The notes below the pieces were generated by a model. That model saw nothing but the letters and a program-made list of their open reading frames with translations. It was not told the origin of the DNA and searched no databases. 64,000 nt of DNA, from NCBI GenBank assembly GCA_045580485.1, contig JAZNNW010000129.1, forward strand, positions 1 through 64,000, written 5' to 3'. The translations under genes were made by a program, and so were the position numbers. Shown here piece after piece: positions 9,034 through 18,808 of this stretch; the first letter of the stretch is position 1; the number at the start of each line of letters is the position of its first letter. This stretch comes from Avoscillospira sp045580485 (GTDB taxonomy: Bacteria > Bacillota > Clostridia > Oscillospirales > Oscillospiraceae).

Positions 9034-9894
9034 ATGCAATTTGTGATTGTTTCCGGCCTTTCCGGTGCCGGTAAAAGTAAAGCAGCCTCTTTTTTGGAGG
9101 ATATCGGTTTTTACTGTGTGGACAATATGCCCGCAGATTTGATCCCCCAGTTTGCACAGCTTTGTCTGGCCACAAAGGGTCGCTATGAGCGTGTGGCACT
9201 GGTGACGGATGTCCGTGCCAATCTGACCTTTGACGGTTTGTTCAAGGCTCTGGACAGCCTCGACCAGATGGATCTGAAATACACCATTGTTTTTGTGGAA
9301 GCAGAAACGGATGTCATCATCAAGCGGTACAAGGAGACCCGCCGGAAGCATCCCCTTGCCAAGGATGGAGCTGAACTGGCATCCGTTGTGGAGCGGGAAC
9401 GGGAACTGCTGGAGCCTATCCGCAACCGGGCCAATGCCATCATCAACACTTCTGCGCTCTCCGTGGCAAAACTCCGGGGCGAAGTTATCAACTTGGTGGC
9501 AGGTGATCTGAAGGATCATGCCATGTCAGTGACGGTGACTTCCTTTGGTTTTAAGTACGGTCTGCCGGTGGATGCCGATCTGGTGTTCGATGTGCGGTTT
9601 TTGCCTAACCCTTATTATATTGCGGAGCTGAAAAACAAGACCGGCTTGGACGCAGAAGTCAAAGATTTTGTGTTTTCCTACCAGCAAACCAAAGACTTTT
9701 TGGAAAAAGTGGAGGAATTGCTGGCTTTTTGCCTGCCTTCCTATGTGGATGAAGGCAAGACCAATCTGGTCGTTGCCATTGGCTGTACCGGCGGCAAGCA
9801 CCGCTCGGTGTCTGTGGCGAAAGAGTTGGGAGAATTTATCTCCCAGAAGGGCTATGTTACCACGGTCAGCCACCGTGACCTTGGACGCAGATAA
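9034..9894 (+). CDS. rapZ: RapZ/YvcJ-family nucleotide-binding protein
   Basis: 286-residue ATPase/GTPase of the RapZ (YvcJ) family. In enteric bacteria RapZ guides RNase E to GlmZ sRNA; in Firmicutes the role is less clear, so the RNase-adapter function should not be assumed. Walker A GLSGAGKS at about 8-15 and the C-terminal signature GCTGGKHRSV near 250-259. Its position between murB and whiA is the classic Gram-positive arrangement. Confidence 0.94.
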   Translation: MQFVIVSGLSGAGKSKAASFLEDIGFYCVDNMPADLIPQFAQLCLATKGRYERVALVTDVRANLTFDGLFKALDSLDQMDLKYTIVFVEAETDVIIKRYKETRRKHPLAKDGAELASVVERERELLEPIRNRANAIINTSALSVAKLRGEVINLVAGDLKDHAMSVTVTSFGFKYGLPVDADLVFDVRFLPNPYYIAELKNKTGLDAEVKDFVFSYQQTKDFLEKVEELLAFCLPSYVDEGKTNLVVAIGCTGGKHRSVSVAKELGEFISQKGYVTTVSHRDLGRR

Positions 9895-9908
9895 GAGAGG
9901 AAATTGCC

Positions 9909-10802
9909 ATGTCCTTTTGTTCTCAAGTGAAAGCGGAGCTTTGCCGCCTGCCTCTGCATAAAAGCTGCTGCGCCGTGGCGGAGGCCTATGGCGTACTGCT
10001 GTTTTGCAATACTTTCTCCCGAAACGGCATCCGAATCGTGACGGAAAGTGTGGACTTTGCCCAACGGCTGCCTCGGTTGTTCAAAAAGGCTTTCGGTCTG
10101 GAATTCGACCAGCTTCCCGAAGCGGAACGGGGAAAACTGGTATTCTCCATGGATGCGCCGGAAAAGATTGTGGCTGTTTATGAGGCCTTCGGACTGGAGC
10201 CGGAGACCATGGTGGCTCTGCATATGAACCTGGGCGTTCTGGAGGATGAATGCTGCAAGATCAGCTTCCTGCGCGGTGCTTTCATGGCCGGTGGCTCTGT
10301 TACCGATCCGGAAAAGCGGTATCATCTGGAACTGGCCACCTCCCATCATCATGTGAGCCGGGAGGTTTACAGCCTGCTGATGGAACTGGGCTTTTTCCCC
10401 AAGAGCGTCGCCAGAGGCGGCAATAGCATTTTGTATTTTAAGCAGAGCGATTATATTGAGGATGTCTTGACCACCCTTGGTGCGCCGGTCAATGCCATGC
10501 GCATTATGGAGGCCAAGGTGGAAAAGGATCTGCGCAACGATGTGAACCGCCGTGTCAATTGCGAGACGGCGAACCTTGGAAAGGCCGTGGATGCTGCCCA
10601 GGAGCAGCTGGCAGCCATCCGAAAGCTAGAGGCCAGCGGTGCTTATGCCGAGCTGCCGGACAAGCTCCGGAAGACGGCAGAACTGCGGAAACAGCATCCC
10701 GAAGCCACCTTGACGGAATTGGCGCAGATGCAGGATCCGCCCCTGACGAAATCTGCCATCAACCATCGGATGCGGAAATTGTTAGAACTCTCTAAACAAT
10801 AA
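9909..10802 (+). CDS. whiA: DNA-binding protein WhiA
   Basis: Two-domain protein: an N-terminal degenerate LAGLIDADG homing-endonuclease-like part (about 1-200, including FLRGAFMAGGSV) and a C-terminal helix-turn-helix domain (about 215-297). WhiA regulates sporulation genes in actinomycetes and affects cell division in Bacillus. 297 residues, normal. GAGAGG precedes the ATG. Part of the murB-rapZ-whiA-dnaE run. Confidence 0.95.
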   Translation: MSFCSQVKAELCRLPLHKSCCAVAEAYGVLLFCNTFSRNGIRIVTESVDFAQRLPRLFKKAFGLEFDQLPEAERGKLVFSMDAPEKIVAVYEAFGLEPETMVALHMNLGVLEDECCKISFLRGAFMAGGSVTDPEKRYHLELATSHHHVSREVYSLLMELGFFPKSVARGGNSILYFKQSDYIEDVLTTLGAPVNAMRIMEAKVEKDLRNDVNRRVNCETANLGKAVDAAQEQLAAIRKLEASGAYAELPDKLRKTAELRKQHPEATLTELAQMQDPPLTKSAINHRMRKLLELSKQ

Positions 10803-10818
10803 GGAAAGGAGCCTGACC

Positions 10819-13800
10819 ATGGGCTTTGTTCATCTACATGTTCATACGGAATACAGCCTTTTGGACGGCGCCTGCCGCATCAAGGGGATCATGGACCGTG
10901 TCAAGGAGATCGGGCAGGAGGCCATTGCCATCACCGATCACGGCGTTATGTATGGCGTTATCGATTTTTACAGAGCGGCAAAGAAGGCCGGGATCAAGCC
11001 CATCATTGGCTGCGAGGTCTATGTGGCACCCAGAAGTCGCCATGACAAAACCTACGGCGTGGATCACGAAGCATTCCATCTGGTGCTTCTCTGTGAAAAC
11101 GAAACCGGCTACCGCAATCTGAGCTACATGGTCTCTCAGGCCTTTGTGGAAGGCTTTTACGGCAAGCCCCGTGTGGATCTGGAACTGCTCCGTGCCCATC
11201 ATGAGGGTATCATTGCCCTGTCTGCCTGTGTGGCAGGCCAGATTCCGCAGCTGATTCTTTCCAAAGACTATGACGGCGCCAAGGCCAAGGCTTTGGAGCT
11301 TTCGGGTATATTCGGCGAAGGCAATTTCTATCTGGAACTGCAGGATCACGGTCTTGCAGAGCAGCAGGAAATCAATCAGGGAATCCTGCGCCTGTCCAGA
11401 GAAACAGGTATGCCTTTGGTCATTACCAACGATGCCCACTATCTGCGCAAAGAGGACAGCCGTATGCAGGATGTGCTCATGTGCGTGCAGATGGGAAAGA
11501 CGGTGGATGATCCCAACCGAATGCGGTTTGAGACCGATGAATTCTATCTGAAATCCGAAGAGGAGCTGCGCCAGCTGTTCCCCCAGCAGGCGGAGGCCTT
11601 TGAAAATACAGTGAAAATTGCAGAACGCTGCAATGTGGAATTTACCTTCGGCAAGTATCATTTGCCGGAGTTCCAGCTGCCGGAGGGCTACGATTCTCTC
11701 ACTTATCTGAAAGAGCTGTGCGGCAAGGGCTTTGAAGAACGCTACGGCGGAACGCACCCCGAATACCGTCAGCAGCTGGATTACGAGATCGATATGATCG
11801 AGAAAATGGGTTTTACGGACTATTTTCTCATTGTTTCGGACTTTGTTCGTTATGCGAAATCTGTGGGTATTCCCGTGGGCCCCGGTCGTGGCAGTGCGGC
11901 AGGCTCCATGGTCTCCTATACCCTCCATATCACCGATCTGGACCCTATGCAGTACAGCTTGTACTTTGAGCGGTTCCTGAACCCGGAACGAATTTCCATG
12001 CCCGATATCGATATGGACTTCGGTGACACCCGCCGTGGGGAAGTGGTGGATTATGTCCGGGAAAAGTACGGCGAAGACCGGGTGGCTCAGATCGTCACCT
12101 TCGGCACCATGGCTGCCAGAGGTGCCATCCGTGATGTGGGCAGAGCCTTGAATTTTACCTATGCTGAGACTGATGTGGTGGCGAAGCTGGTGCCCACCAT
12201 GCCTTTGCATATCACCTTGGATGAGGCATTGAAGGTCTCTCCGCAGCTGAAAGAGATGTACGATGACGATGAGCGGGTGCGGGAGCTTATCGACACTGCC
12301 AGAAGTCTGGAGGGTATGCCCCGCAACACCTCCACCCATGCTGCCGGTGTGGTCATCACAAAGAATCCCGTCCACACCTATGTGCCTCTGGCCACCAATG
12401 ACGATGTGATCGTCACCCAGTACACCATGACCACACTGGAAGAACTGGGCCTTCTGAAAATGGACTTTTTGGGTCTGCGAAATCTGACGGTCATTGAAGA
12501 TGCCGTGCAGGATATCCGCAAAAAAGTGCCGGATTTTGATATGAGCAGAATCCCCGATGATGATCCCGACACCTTTGCCATGCTTTCGGCGGGTCAGACC
12601 TCCGGTGTGTTCCAGATGGAATCTGCCGGTATGACCGGCGTGTGTGTCCAGCTGAAGCCCCAGTCCATTGAGGATATCACGGCTATTGTGGCGCTGTACC
12701 GACCGGGCCCCATGGAATCCATTCCCAGATTTGTGCAAAACAAGTTCAATCCCCAGTCGGTCGTCTACAAGCATCCCATGCTCCAACCCATTCTGCAGGT
12801 CACCTACGGCTGCATCGTCTATCAGGAGCAGGTCATTGAGATCTTCCGTCGACTGGGCGGTTTCAGTCTTGGTCAGGCGGATAATGTCCGCCGAGCTATC
12901 TCCAAGAAAAAGCAGGATATCATCGTGGCAGAGCGAAAGGCGTTCGTCTACGGCGATCCTCAGCGGAACATCCATGGCGCTGTGGCGGTGGGTGTGCCGG
13001 AGGATGTGGCAAACGCTATCTATGATGAGATCTTCGATTTTGCAAACTATGCCTTTAACAAGGCTCATGCGGTCTGCTATGCCAAGGTCGCCTATGATAC
13101 GGCTTATCTGAAGTGCCATTATCCCAAGGAATATATGGCGGCGCTGATGACCTCGGTGCTGGACAGCTCTGTGAAGGTCTCCGGTTATATCGGCGACTGC
13201 AAGGAACTGGGAATCGCTGTTCTGCCCCCCGATATCAACGAGTCCAATGCCCACTTTACGGTAGTACCGGAGGGTATCCGCTTCGGTTTGGCAGCGGTGA
13301 AGAATATCGGCAGAGGATTTATTCAGAAAGTTGCATCGGAGCGGGAAAGCGGAGGAAAATTCCGCAGTCTGGAAGATTTTTGTTCCCGTCTTCATGGAAC
13401 GGAACTGAACAAGCGTGCTGTGGAAAACCTCATCAAATGCGGTGCCTGTGACTGCTTCGGTCTTCATCGCAGTCAGCTGCTGTATATCTATGAAGCGGTG
13501 ATGGATTCTGTTGCCGACAGCAGAAGACGGAATGTGGAAGGGCAGATGGACTTGTTTGGCTTTGGCGGAGAAACGGAAGAGTCTGCCGTATCCGTCGATG
13601 TTCCCAACCTGCCGGAACTGAGCCCCCAGGACCGGATGTCCATGGAAAAGGAAGTAACGGGTCTGTACCTGTCCGGTCATCCTATGGATGACTACCGTGC
13701 CATGCTGAAACAGTCTCAGGTGGCTGCCATCGGCGAGATTCTGGAGTGCTTTGAGACCGGTGGTACGGAGTTTGCCGATGAGCAGGTGGTCACTGTTGCC

Positions 13801-14280
13801 GGTATGGTGCAGCAGATGAAAATGAAGACCACCAGAAACAACTCTCTCATGGCCTACATCACTTTGGAGGATGACACCGGCGCTATGGAAATGCTGGTGT
13901 TCTCCAACTCCATCGACCGCTACGGCGGATATCTGACGGAAAATGCAGCGGTAGTCATCTCCGGCAAGATCTCTGTCCGGGATGAAAAAGCCCCTCAGAT
14001 GATCGTCAATCAGGTGTGGCCTCTGGATGCCTATGCCAAAAACCGTCCTGCCCAGGCACAGCAGCCCAAGGCAGGGAAGCTCTATCTGCAGATCCCTTCG
14101 GATAACACCTCTCAGGATCGTCGGACCCGTGCGGTGTTGCAGATGTTCCCCGGCAAAATGCCTGCGGTTTTGTACTACGCCGATACCAAAATCCGGCGGC
14201 AGACCTTCTGTGATCCCAAGGAAGAATTGCTGCAGGAACTGCAGGAGATTCTCGGAGAGAAAAATGTTGTCCTAAAATGA
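10819..14280 (+). CDS. dnaE: DNA polymerase III subunit alpha (DnaE)
   Basis: Replicative DNA polymerase catalytic subunit of the DnaE type, 1153 residues. N-terminal PHP domain (HLHVHTEYSLLDGA, residues 5-18), polymerase palm with PDIDMDFGD near 394-402, FNKAHAVCYA near 745, helix-hairpin-helix region, and C-terminal OB fold (about 985-1065). AAGGAG precedes the ATG. Clostridia usually carry PolC as well; that gene is not in this window. A long open frame on the opposite strand is a composition shadow. Confidence 0.96.
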   Translation: MGFVHLHVHTEYSLLDGACRIKGIMDRVKEIGQEAIAITDHGVMYGVIDFYRAAKKAGIKPIIGCEVYVAPRSRHDKTYGVDHEAFHLVLLCENETGYRNLSYMVSQAFVEGFYGKPRVDLELLRAHHEGIIALSACVAGQIPQLILSKDYDGAKAKALELSGIFGEGNFYLELQDHGLAEQQEINQGILRLSRETGMPLVITNDAHYLRKEDSRMQDVLMCVQMGKTVDDPNRMRFETDEFYLKSEEELRQLFPQQAEAFENTVKIAERCNVEFTFGKYHLPEFQLPEGYDSLTYLKELCGKGFEERYGGTHPEYRQQLDYEIDMIEKMGFTDYFLIVSDFVRYAKSVGIPVGPGRGSAAGSMVSYTLHITDLDPMQYSLYFERFLNPERISMPDIDMDFGDTRRGEVVDYVREKYGEDRVAQIVTFGTMAARGAIRDVGRALNFTYAETDVVAKLVPTMPLHITLDEALKVSPQLKEMYDDDERVRELIDTARSLEGMPRNTSTHAAGVVITKNPVHTYVPLATNDDVIVTQYTMTTLEELGLLKMDFLGLRNLTVIEDAVQDIRKKVPDFDMSRIPDDDPDTFAMLSAGQTSGVFQMESAGMTGVCVQLKPQSIEDITAIVALYRPGPMESIPRFVQNKFNPQSVVYKHPMLQPILQVTYGCIVYQEQVIEIFRRLGGFSLGQADNVRRAISKKKQDIIVAERKAFVYGDPQRNIHGAVAVGVPEDVANAIYDEIFDFANYAFNKAHAVCYAKVAYDTAYLKCHYPKEYMAALMTSVLDSSVKVSGYIGDCKELGIAVLPPDINESNAHFTVVPEGIRFGLAAVKNIGRGFIQKVASERESGGKFRSLEDFCSRLHGTELNKRAVENLIKCGACDCFGLHRSQLLYIYEAVMDSVADSRRRNVEGQMDLFGFGGETEESAVSVDVPNLPELSPQDRMSMEKEVTGLYLSGHPMDDYRAMLKQSQVAAIGEILECFETGGTEFADEQVVTVAGMVQQMKMKTTRNNSLMAYITLEDDTGAMEMLVFSNSIDRYGGYLTENAAVVISGKISVRDEKAPQMIVNQVWPLDAYAKNRPAQAQQPKAGKLYLQIPSDNTSQDRRTRAVLQMFPGKMPAVLYYADTKIRRQTFCDPKEELLQELQEILGEKNVVLK

Positions 14281-14320
14281 GATAAAATTCACACTTGGGC
14301 TACAAATTTCGAAAAAAATG

Positions 14321-14329
14321 TGATATACT
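14321..14329 (+). promoter_or_regulatory. Extended -10 promoter of lipoprotein-RR-HK operon
   Basis: TG-A-TATACT at 14321-14329, about 38 bp before the lipoprotein ATG; the -35 region is weak. Confidence 0.5.
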
Positions 14330-14366
14330 CTTATGTTGGAAAAGAGCATGGGAAAGGAGTCTGCTC

Positions 14367-15707
14367 ATGAGAAGAAAAAAGCATATTTTGATCTTGGCAG
14401 CGGCCCTTTTCTGTGCACTCTTATGCACAGGCTGCGTTGGTCAGCCGGCAGATACTCTGTATGCTCTGCCCAGACAGCCCGATGAGTATTATGAGCTGCA
14501 AAGCGCCATCGATCAGGTGCTGGGCACCGGCGCATCCTACTCCGGCCCCTTGACCGGCTCCAATCAGCAGGCGGTACAGCTTGCGGATCTGGATGGAGAC
14601 GGACAGGACGAAGCCATTGTTTTTGTGAAGGTGGCCGGTCCTAAGGCCTTGAAGGCCTATATCTTTGACAGCGAGCAGGACGGCACCTATCAAAACACAG
14701 CCGTGATCGAAGGGGACGGCAGTGCCTTCGACTCTGCCGACTATGTGCAGATCGATGGAGAGCCGGGGCTGGAGATCATTGTAGGCCGCCAGCTCAGCGA
14801 GCAGATATCCCAGTCCCTTGGTGCTTATGCTTATCGGGAAGGTCGGTTGGTGGAACTGATGACTGCCAACTATGCCGAGTATACGGCGGTGGATCTGGAC
14901 GGCGATGACTGCCGGGATATTTTCATTCTTCGGCAGGAGGTCGATGACCGCACCGATGCGGCAGAGTTATACCGCTACGAAAACGGGCGGATGGTTCGGG
15001 AACCGGAAGTGAGCCTTTCCACCGGTGCAAAAGAGATCAAACGCATGGTCACCGGTTATGTCTCTCCCGGTGTTCCGGCTGTATTCGTAGCCAGTACTTA
15101 TAGCCAGGAAGAGATCGTTACGGATATTTTCGCATTCCTGGACGGAGCGTTCCGCAACATTTCCACCAATGCCGAGACCGGACTCAGCGCACAGACTGTC
15201 CGAAATTACAATGTCTATGCGGCAGATATCGACAAAGACGGGCTGGTGGAGCTGCCGACGCCGGTGGCACTGCCCAGCACCCTTGCCACGGAAGAGACCT
15301 TCTGGGTCATCGACTGGTTCAATCTGAATGTGGACGGACGGCGCGTGACAAAAATGACCACCTTCCACAGTTATCAGGATGGCTGGTATCTGGAGCTGCC
15401 GGAAAGCTGGCATGATAAAATGACCGTATCCCGTACAGTTACGGATCTGGATGTCCATGGATACACCTTCTCCAAATGGAACGGACGGGGCGCTGCTACC
15501 GAGGAGATTTTTACGGTCTATGCCTTTACCGGTGAAAACCGGTTGGAGCGTGCAGAGACAGCAGGCTGCTTCCTTCTGGCCGAAAAGGGCGAAACGGCCT
15601 ATGCAGCTTCCTTTGGAAACTGCCCCTGGGCAAAAGAACTGACTGAAAATGATTTGCAAGCCATGTTCCACTTCATTCAGGTGGACTGGAACAGCGGTGA
15701 AATATAA
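14367..15707 (+). CDS. Predicted lipoprotein with FG-GAP-like repeats
   Basis: 446-residue secreted lipoprotein of unknown function. The N-terminus has a short basic stretch, a hydrophobic core and the lipobox LLCTGC, so Cys near residue 21 should be lipidated. Three Asp-rich calcium-type repeats (LADLDGDGQDE, AVDLDGDDCRD, AADIDKDGLVE) resemble FG-GAP/VCBS repeats of beta-propellers. ATG 14367 has AAAGGAG upstream; the frame is open 72 bp further but without a ribosome site. It lies 11 bp before a response regulator gene, so it may be an accessory sensor part or a product of the two-component system; this is inference. Confidence 0.75.
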   Translation: MRRKKHILILAAALFCALLCTGCVGQPADTLYALPRQPDEYYELQSAIDQVLGTGASYSGPLTGSNQQAVQLADLDGDGQDEAIVFVKVAGPKALKAYIFDSEQDGTYQNTAVIEGDGSAFDSADYVQIDGEPGLEIIVGRQLSEQISQSLGAYAYREGRLVELMTANYAEYTAVDLDGDDCRDIFILRQEVDDRTDAAELYRYENGRMVREPEVSLSTGAKEIKRMVTGYVSPGVPAVFVASTYSQEEIVTDIFAFLDGAFRNISTNAETGLSAQTVRNYNVYAADIDKDGLVELPTPVALPSTLATEETFWVIDWFNLNVDGRRVTKMTTFHSYQDGWYLELPESWHDKMTVSRTVTDLDVHGYTFSKWNGRGAATEEIFTVYAFTGENRLERAETAGCFLLAEKGETAYAASFGNCPWAKELTENDLQAMFHFIQVDWNSGEI

Positions 15708-15718
15708 GGAGCATTGGA

Positions 15719-16405
15719 ATGAAGAAAGTTTTGATTTTGGAAGACGAAGTCAGCATCCGCAGTTTCGTCGTCATCAACTTGAGAAGAGCCGGTTATGAAG
15801 CCGTGGAAGCTGGCACAGGTATGGAGGCTCTGGAGCAGCTGAAGAACCATCCCGACATCGGTGTGGCCATTCTGGACATCATGCTGCCGGACATCGACGG
15901 CTTTGAGGTCTGCCGCAATATCCGTGCCACCAACAAGCAGATCGGCATTATTATGTTAACTGCTCGCAGTCAGGAAATGGACAAGGTTACAGGTCTTATG
16001 ACCGGTGCCGATGACTATATCACCAAGCCCTTCAGTCCTGCAGAGCTGACTGCCCGTATCGATGCTCTGTATCGCCGAGTGGGCGGTGACTCTGCACCGG
16101 ACTCCGTGGAAATGCAGCAGGGTCCCTTTGTGCTGAACACCCGCAACCGCACTCTGGATAAGGCCGGTCGGCGGATCAAGCTGACCCAGGTGGAGTATTC
16201 CATCATGAAGCTGTTTATGCAGAATCCCGGCAGAGCTCTGTCCCGTGAGGACATTCTGGCTTCCGTCTGGGGTCGTGACTACGATGGCGAGCTGAAGATC
16301 GTGGATGTGAATATCCGCCGCCTGCGTATCAAGATCGAGGACGATACGGCCAATCCTACCTATATCACCACTGTCTGGGGCTTCGGCTACAAGTGGGGCG
16401 CTTAA
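15719..16405 (+). CDS. OmpR/PhoB-family response regulator
   Basis: 228-residue DNA-binding response regulator. Receiver domain residues 1-118 with acidic pair ED (8-9), phospho-acceptor Asp53 (ILDIMLPD), Thr81 and Lys103 (TKPF); winged-helix DNA-binding domain about 130-226, ending VWGFGYKW. The next gene is its histidine kinase, 35 bp downstream. The ATG follows AAGGAGCATTGGA. Confidence 0.93.
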   Translation: MKKVLILEDEVSIRSFVVINLRRAGYEAVEAGTGMEALEQLKNHPDIGVAILDIMLPDIDGFEVCRNIRATNKQIGIIMLTARSQEMDKVTGLMTGADDYITKPFSPAELTARIDALYRRVGGDSAPDSVEMQQGPFVLNTRNRTLDKAGRRIKLTQVEYSIMKLFMQNPGRALSREDILASVWGRDYDGELKIVDVNIRRLRIKIEDDTANPTYITTVWGFGYKWGA

Positions 16406-16440
16406 AGACATAAAAATTACCCGCAGGGGAGTGAGACACA

Positions 16441-17865
16441 CTGAAGAAGTTTTTGAAATACCAGGGCATCCAGCGCCGTTGGATCCGAAACAGCCTGAGC
16501 CTTGTGGTGGCACTGGTGCTGTGCTTTGTCATTGTGTTCTCCGTTTCCTTTACGGTTTACAGCTATTCGAATATCCGGGTGGGTCTGGAGGAAAAGGCCA
16601 AGACCACCACAGATTTTTTTGGCAACTATATCAGCCAGAGCTATAACGAGTATTATCAGTCCTGCATCCGTTATGCTCAGACCTTTGAGGATAAAAACCG
16701 TGTGGAGCTGCAGTTTATTTCCACCAACGGCAAGCTGGTGGCATCCTCCTACGGACAGTGGGCAGGACAGGCTCCCCAGACTCCCGATGTGGCAGAGGCC
16801 ATTGCCGGTCAGACCGTAGCTGCCTTCCGAGGCAGAAATCCCCAGACCGGGGAACGGATCATGGCTGTCTCCAATCCAATGGTCTATTCCAACGGCGAAG
16901 TCATCGGCGTTCTGCGCTTTGTGACCAGTCTGAAAAATGTGGACCGTCAGATTTGGAAGGGTGCAGGCGCAGCAGTCCTTTTAGGTGTGCTGTTCATTGC
17001 ATTTATGCTCTACAGCAGCCGGTACTTCATGCGCTCCATTCTGGAGCCTGTGTCTGAAATCACCGCCACTGCCAAGCGTATTGCTGCCGGTTCCTACGGC
17101 GCAAGAATCAAGAAGCATCACGATGATGAGATCGGCGAGCTGGCCGATACCATCAATGAAATGTCAGCCCAGATCGCCCAATCGGAAAAGACCCAGACGG
17201 AGTTTATCTCCTCGGTCTCTCACGAATTGCGTACACCGCTGACTGCCATTACCGGCTGGGGTGAGACACTCCTTTCTCTGGAGGAGATGGACCCCACGGA
17301 AACACGGCGAGGCATGGCCATCATCCTGCGGGAAGCCCGCAGACTGACCGGCATGGTGGAAGAACTTTTGGAATTCACCAGAATTCAGGACGGTCGGTTT
17401 ACCCTCAATGTGACCATGTCGGATATTTTATCTGAATTTGAAGATACGGTGTTCATGTACGGAAGCCGTCTGAAACAGGAAGGCATCCTGCTGGAATACC
17501 TGGAAAATGAGGACGATATCCCGGAAATCCCCTGTGATACCGCCAGAATTCGACAGGTTTTTTTGAACATTTTGGATAATGCCGCCAAGCACGGCGGCGA
17601 GGGAAAGAAAATCACCGCCTCTATCCATCGGGAAGAGGAAGATGTGGTGGTTCGTATCCGGGACTTTGGACCCGGTATCCCCGAGGAGGAACTTCCTCAT
17701 GTAAAGATGAAATTTTACAAGGGCAGCTCCAAGGCCAGAGGCAGCGGAATCGGTCTTTCCGTGTGCGAGGAGATCGTCACCATGCACGGTGGTACGCTGA
17801 CGCTGGAAAATGCCGAGGGCGGCGGCACCCTTGTAACCATTGCACTCCCCATGGGAGAGGAGTAA
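16441..17865 (+). CDS. Sensor histidine kinase
   Basis: Membrane histidine kinase, partner of the upstream response regulator. One N-terminal membrane segment (near residues 17-37), an extracellular sensor loop of ~115 residues, a second segment near 180-200, a HAMP domain, HisKA box SVSHELRTPLT and the ATPase domain (DNAAKHGG, DFGPGIPEEE, GSGIGLSV). Start is unclear: GGGGAG (16426-16431) sits 9 bases before CTG 16441 but 21 bases before the in-frame TTG at 16453, and no ATG fits. I use CTG 16441; the first four residues are uncertain. Confidence 0.88.
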   Translation: MKKFLKYQGIQRRWIRNSLSLVVALVLCFVIVFSVSFTVYSYSNIRVGLEEKAKTTTDFFGNYISQSYNEYYQSCIRYAQTFEDKNRVELQFISTNGKLVASSYGQWAGQAPQTPDVAEAIAGQTVAAFRGRNPQTGERIMAVSNPMVYSNGEVIGVLRFVTSLKNVDRQIWKGAGAAVLLGVLFIAFMLYSSRYFMRSILEPVSEITATAKRIAAGSYGARIKKHHDDEIGELADTINEMSAQIAQSEKTQTEFISSVSHELRTPLTAITGWGETLLSLEEMDPTETRRGMAIILREARRLTGMVEELLEFTRIQDGRFTLNVTMSDILSEFEDTVFMYGSRLKQEGILLEYLENEDDIPEIPCDTARIRQVFLNILDNAAKHGGEGKKITASIHREEEDVVVRIRDFGPGIPEEELPHVKMKFYKGSSKARGSGIGLSVCEEIVTMHGGTLTLENAEGGGTLVTIALPMGEE

Positions 17866-17869
17866 AATT

Positions 17870-18808
17870 ATGTCAACTAAAAACCAAGAGAAATTCAAAA
17901 CTATGATCGGTGGACAGGCGCTTATCGAGGGTATCATGATGCGAGGCCCGGAGAAGCAATCCATTGTGGTACGCAGCCCCGAAGGGCTGGTGGTCAAAAC
18001 AGAGGAGCTGAAGCTGACGAAGAAAAGCCCTCTTGCACGGCTGCCTCTGATCCGGGGTGTTATGACTTTCGGTGCCAGCATGGTGCAGGGTGTCAAAGCC
18101 CTCATGTACTCGGCAGAGTTCTTCCCGGAAGAACAGGAAGAACCCTCCAAGTTCGAGAAGTGGCTGGAAAAGAAGATCGGTTCCGAGAAAATGGAAAAGG
18201 CAGTGATCTATCTGGCTGCAGTGCTGGGCATTGCCATGTCCGTGGGTCTGTTCATTCTTTTGCCCACCTTCATTGCCGGTCTCATTCCCGGTCTGACCGG
18301 ACACTATTTTGCAAGAAATCTCATTGAGGGTCTGGTAAAAATCGTTGTTTTCATGGGATATATGATCTTAGTGTCCAAAATGAAGGACATGAAAAGAGTA
18401 TTCTCATATCATGGGGCGGAACACAAGACCATCCGCTGCTATGAGGCACAGCTGCCCCTGACGGTGGAAAATGTCCGCCAGCAGACCAGAAAACACCCCC
18501 GCTGCGGCACCAGCTTTTTGTTGGTTGTGGTTTGCATCAGTATTCTGATGGGTGCAGTGATCCGTGTGGATCATATGCTTGCCCGCATGGGTCTGCATCT
18601 GTTGCTCCTGCTGCCCATCGTGGCGCTGGCTTATGAACTGAACCGCTGGGTGGGTCGTCATGATAACTGGCTCAGCCGTATTCTCACAGCACCCGGTCAA
18701 TGGATGCAGAATTTTACCACCTATGAACCCGATGATTCCATGATCGAAGTGGCCATCAAGGCACTGGAGGAAGTCCTGCCGGAGCAGGAGGGCGCTGACG
18801 AATGGTGA
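17870..18808 (+). CDS. DUF1385 (YqhQ-like) membrane protein
   Basis: 312-residue membrane protein of the DUF1385/YqhQ family, function unknown; in Clostridia it often precedes prmC and prfA. Visible: GGQALIEGIMMRGP near the N-terminus (family hallmark), an acidic stretch, then membrane segments near 110-140 and 235-265, and HGAEHKTIRCYE in the middle. ATG 17870 has GAGAGGAG upstream; it begins 4 bp after the kinase stop. Its 3' end overlaps prmC by 7 bp. Confidence 0.88.
   Translation: MSTKNQEKFKTMIGGQALIEGIMMRGPEKQSIVVRSPEGLVVKTEELKLTKKSPLARLPLIRGVMTFGASMVQGVKALMYSAEFFPEEQEEPSKFEKWLEKKIGSEKMEKAVIYLAAVLGIAMSVGLFILLPTFIAGLIPGLTGHYFARNLIEGLVKIVVFMGYMILVSKMKDMKRVFSYHGAEHKTIRCYEAQLPLTVENVRQQTRKHPRCGTSFLLVVVCISILMGAVIRVDHMLARMGLHLLLLLPIVALAYELNRWVGRHDNWLSRILTAPGQWMQNFTTYEPDDSMIEVAIKALEEVLPEQEGADEW

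Noticed and set aside
10834..13680. 948-codon open frame on the minus strand
   Set aside because: Fully antisense to dnaE; no ribosome site and no family resemblance. It arises from codon bias in the real gene.
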